Origin: Kitasatospora mediocidica KCTC 9733
GTDB lineage: Bacteria > Actinomycetota > Actinomycetes > Streptomycetales > Streptomycetaceae
Assembly (NCBI RefSeq): GCF_000744225.1
Contig: NZ_JQLN01000001.1
Span: 372,001-436,000 of the forward strand
Length of the DNA stretch: 64,000 nucleotides
Reading direction: 5' to 3'
Positions 61,619-64,000 of this stretch are shown in pieces. Below the pieces are notes generated by a model, which worked only from the letters and a program-made list of their open reading frames with translations, did no database searches and was not told the origin of the DNA. The position numbers were made by a program, and so were the translations under genes. Each line of letters opens with the position of its first letter. Within the stretch, counting starts at the first letter, position 1.

Positions 61619-62614
61619 CTACCGGGAGCCGGCGGCGAGCACGGACTCCGCGACGGCGGTGCGGGCGTAGAGGACGGAGCGGCCGGCGCGGTGGGCGCTG
61701 ACCAGCCCGGCTTCGCGCAGGGCGGTGAGCTGTTGGGAGACGCCGGGGGTGGAGATGCCGGTGCGGCGGGCCAGTTCGGTGGTGGAGGCCGGGGTCTCCA
61801 GCTCGGTCAGCAGCTGGGTCCGCGACCGGCCGAGCACGGCGGCGATGGCGGCGATGCCGGTGACCGGACGGGGTTCCCAGAGGGTGCCCACCCCGCGTGC
61901 CGCGTAGGCGAGTTGCGGAGGGTCGGGGCGGGTCACCCGGGTGCGCAGGGTCGCTCCGGTGAAGGCCGTGGGGATCAGCACCAGGCCCGCGCCCGACGTC
62001 CGGCGCGAGAGCGTCCGCTGCCGGCGCACCACGCGCAGCACGTTGTCCTCCCAGCGCATGGACGGGTGCAGGTCGTTGAAGAGGTGACCCACGCCGTGTT
62101 CGGCGACCTGGCGGGCCCGGTGGAACACGTCGGCGTCCAGGACGGCCCGGATCCGCGCCCAGTAGGGGGCGAGCGCCAGTTGCCAGTAGGCCTCGACCGC
62201 CTCGACGACCCGGGGCATCCGGGCCTGCGGCTCGGCGTACAGGGTCCGCAGCCGGGGGCCGAGGGTGCCCTGATGGTGTTTCAGGTGGTCGAGGTCCTGG
62301 CGGACCCGCGCACCAGGAGAGGCGAGGATCCCGGCCAGCTCCTGCGCCGGCGTGGGAGCCGGGCCGGCGGGCGCCGGGTTGAGGAAGTCGGGCACGTACC
62401 CGGCGGGCGGAATCAACTCGGCCAGCCAGCCCCGGTCCAGGCCGGCGGCCAGTACCCGCGGCCGGACCTGCTCGACCCAGCGCCGGTGCACGGGGTGCGC
62501 GGAGCCGGCGTCCGAGGTCAGCAGCCGGAAACTGGGGGCGATCTCCCACATCGGCGAGACGGCGAAGCGCAGCTGCGCCAAATCGTTGGCCGAGAAGGCC
62601 AGTTCTGCCACCAC
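61619..62614 (-). CDS. DUF5937 / ArsR-type transcriptional regulator
   Basis: 331 residues from GTG 62614, which has GGGGGGTGA upstream; a GTG at 62641 is an alternative. The large N-terminal DUF5937 domain (AELAFSANDLAQLRFAVSPMWEI...) precedes a C-terminal winged helix (LLTELETPASTTELARRTGISTPGVSQQLTALREAGLVSAHRAGRSVLYART) of ArsR type. The divergent aldo/keto reductase gene is its probable target. A second member is encoded at the right edge. Confidence 0.88.
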   Translation of the reverse strand: MVAELAFSANDLAQLRFAVSPMWEIAPSFRLLTSDAGSAHPVHRRWVEQVRPRVLAAGLDRGWLAELIPPAGYVPDFLNPAPAGPAPTPAQELAGILASPGARVRQDLDHLKHHQGTLGPRLRTLYAEPQARMPRVVEAVEAYWQLALAPYWARIRAVLDADVFHRARQVAEHGVGHLFNDLHPSMRWEDNVLRVVRRQRTLSRRTSGAGLVLIPTAFTGATLRTRVTRPDPPQLAYAARGVGTLWEPRPVTGIAAIAAVLGRSRTQLLTELETPASTTELARRTGISTPGVSQQLTALREAGLVSAHRAGRSVLYARTAVAESVLAAGSR

Positions 62615-62682
62615 GACGATCACCCCCCATGGTTCAGTCACAGCTTAATCAGTGGCTGCTCACAGTACCGCGTACCGATCAT

Positions 62683-63105
62683 ATGGACATGACATCGGAC
62701 AACACCCCCGAATCTTTCATCGCGTCAGCATCGGGCACCTGGAAGCCCGGCAGCCTGAGCGTCAACCGGATCGGCTTCGGTGCGATGCGCCTGCCGCAGC
62801 ACGGCCCGGCCTTCGTCCCCGACGCGGCCCCGAGCGGCCGAGCCCGCGCGATCGCCGTGCTGCGCCGCGCGGTCGAGATCGGGGTGAACCACATCGACAC
62901 CGCCGCGTTCTACTTCTCGGCGCTGCGCTCCGCCAACGAGCTGATCAACCAGGCCCTGTGGACGCTGCACCAGGGGCCGCACGTCCTCGCCATCCCCGAC
63001 ACCGGAGACCTCGGCCACCTCGTCGAGAACGTGGCCGCCGGCGACCTGCGGCCCTCCACCGGCGAACTGGCCGCGCTGGACAGCCTGCACCGCTCTGCGG
63101 CCTGA
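62683..63105 (+). pseudogene. Internally deleted aldo/keto reductase
   Basis: 140 residues instead of the usual 280-300. The N-terminal part is normal (SVNRIGFGAMRLPQHG...AVEIGVNHIDTAAFYFSALRSANELINQAL), covering the first strands and the catalytic Asp-Thr region. It then joins directly to the C-terminal part (WTLHQGPHVLAIPDTGDLGHLVENVAAG), so about 150 residues including the catalytic Tyr/Lys/His region are missing in frame. The deletion point is near 62958. I treat it as a pseudogene, though the frame is open. It is divergent from the DUF5937 regulator. Confidence 0.75.
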
Positions 63106-63129
63106 GGGTCGGTCGCGGGTCGGCAGGGA

Positions 63130-64000
63130 TCAGGCCGAGGTCCGGTCGGGGAGCTTCTGGTAGAGGACGCTGCGGGAGTGGCGGGTGCGCTGCAGGAGTC
63201 CGGCCCGATGCAGGATCTGCAGGTGGTAGGAGACGGTCGCCGAACTCAGGTGCAGGCGGCGGGCGAGTTCGACGGTGCTGCGGGGCTGGCTGAGTTCGAC
63301 CAGCAGCTGCGCGCGGGTGGGCCCGATCAGCTCGTCGCTCAGCGGGCCCGCCGCCCGGGAGGACGGGATCGCGGGATACACGATCAGCGGGGGACGCGGG
63401 TCGGCGCTTCCGTCGGGCTCACCGGCGCAGAAGATCGGCTTCGTGAAGAAGACGCTGGGCACCAGCACCATGGTGTCGGCCGCGACGCATTTCTCGTGGG
63501 AACTGGCCGTGAACTCCAGGCCGCCTTCGCGCCAGAGCAGGTCCGGAGCCAGCCGCTCCAGGGCCGGTGTCAGCCCCTCGCGCGCGACGACGCCGGACCT
63601 GAACGTGACGTCGTCCTCCAACCGCGACCGGATGTCGGACCAGTCGGGGGCGAGGACGAGTCGCCAGAACTGCTCCAGCTCGTCGGCGACGCGCTGGGCG
63701 AGGTGGTCCTCACCGCGTTCCAGCGCCGCGAGCAGCAGCCGCGGCGGCCGGTCGGCGTCCTCCTCCCCCCAGGCGTGACCGCCCAGGGCGGCGCCCAGCT
63801 CGTAGCGGATCCGTTCGGCGGGCGTGCCGACGACCTGGTGCAGGTCGGTGTCCAGGGAGGGTTGGAAGGTGGCCGGTTCGGGACGGGGGAAGTCCGGGGC
63901 GTAGCCGTGCGGACCGCCGCCGCACAGTACCGCCAGCAGTCCCAACCGCCGGTCGCGCAGGGCCTCGACGGCGCGGGCCCGCCACCGCGGGTCCATCTCC
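63130..64000 (-). CDS. DUF5937 / ArsR-type regulator (5' end outside window)
   Basis: Reads leftwards into 63130, with at least 290 residues inside the window. The ATG at 63996 is probably internal, because the usual DUF5937 N-terminal strands (about 40 residues) would lie to its right beyond the window. The C-terminal winged helix is LLVELSQPRSTVELARRLHLSSATVSYHLQILHRAGLLQRTRHSRSVLY. With the first DUF5937 gene it brackets the deleted aldo/keto reductase. Confidence 0.85.
   Translation of the reverse strand, partial: EMDPRWRARAVEALRDRRLGLLAVLCGGGPHGYAPDFPRPEPATFQPSLDTDLHQVVGTPAERIRYELGAALGGHAWGEEDADRPPRLLLAALERGEDHLAQRVADELEQFWRLVLAPDWSDIRSRLEDDVTFRSGVVAREGLTPALERLAPDLLWREGGLEFTASSHEKCVAADTMVLVPSVFFTKPIFCAGEPDGSADPRPPLIVYPAIPSSRAAGPLSDELIGPTRAQLLVELSQPRSTVELARRLHLSSATVSYHLQILHRAGLLQRTRHSRSVLYQKLPDRTSA

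Overview
This 64 kb window is very GC-rich DNA with strong third-position GC bias, abundant GTG and occasional TTG starts, many ATGA/GTGA stop-start overlaps and GGAGG-type ribosome binding sites. The gene content points to a chromosome of a streptomycete (Streptomyces, Kitasatospora or Streptacidiphilus): STAS, anti-sigma and SpoIIE-type regulators, a PF04672-type S-adenosylmethionine methyltransferase, RNase Sa, a sedolisin, Tat substrates and DUF5937 regulators. I cannot decide the genus from sequence alone. No rRNA, phage module, biosynthetic megasynthase or CRISPR array is visible. The region looks like variable accessory or arm DNA, with many small regulator-plus-target units and several decaying mobile elements.

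Layout. 0-7.6 kb: PRC-barrel protein (cut by the window edge), anti-sigma kinase, STAS antagonist, Acg-type nitroreductase, two secreted serine hydrolases, and a large XRE-NACHT-membrane protein. 7.6-8.05 kb: a foldback MITE and a second copy of its end flank a truncated zinc-ribbon gene. 8-12.3 kb: XdhC, a Cys-rich protein under a probable iron box, an S66 peptidase and an XRE regulator with a repeat tail. 12.6-16.4 kb: a coupled three-gene redox operon ending in a DyP-like protein, with a divergent LysR regulator. 16.4-21.1 kb: MMPL transporter with divergent TetR and an LmeA-like protein, then a sirtuin. 21.1-24.5 kb: a graveyard of IS200/IS605, IS630-type and IS5-type remnants with a frameshifted methyltransferase; a PadR/membrane-protein pair survives between them. 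24.5-31.7 kb: APH(6)-type kinase, two FAD amine oxidase-like proteins, a tRNA-like gene with an abnormal anticodon arm, and a sedolisin.

31.9-43 kb: antiporter, secreted protein, Mut7-C RNase-like protein, ABC exporter pair, APC permease, double GNAT, EfeB/EfeO iron-uptake proteins without EfeU, and a secreted phosphoesterase. 43.4-49.7 kb: RNase Sa; a response regulator, histidine kinase and ankyrin/HEAT protein joined by overlapping stop/start codons; and a divergent MurG-like transferase with a sugar epimerase. 49.8-64 kb: VOC protein, cytosine-deaminase-like enzyme, small transglycosylase, ATP-dependent DNA ligase, class IV aminotransferase, PAS-GAF-SpoIIE phosphatase, SRPBCC protein, SAM methyltransferase, a sigma-like factor with a partner gene, and two DUF5937 ArsR-type regulators around an internally deleted aldo/keto reductase.

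The leads I would follow first are the XRE-NACHT-TM gene, the MITE whose CTAG target supplies the stop codons of both neighbours, the tRNA-like gene, the iron box on the Cys-rich protein, the DyP-like protein lacking its catalytic Asp, and the MurG-like/epimerase pair beside its two-component system. All family calls are by eye; no database search was possible.
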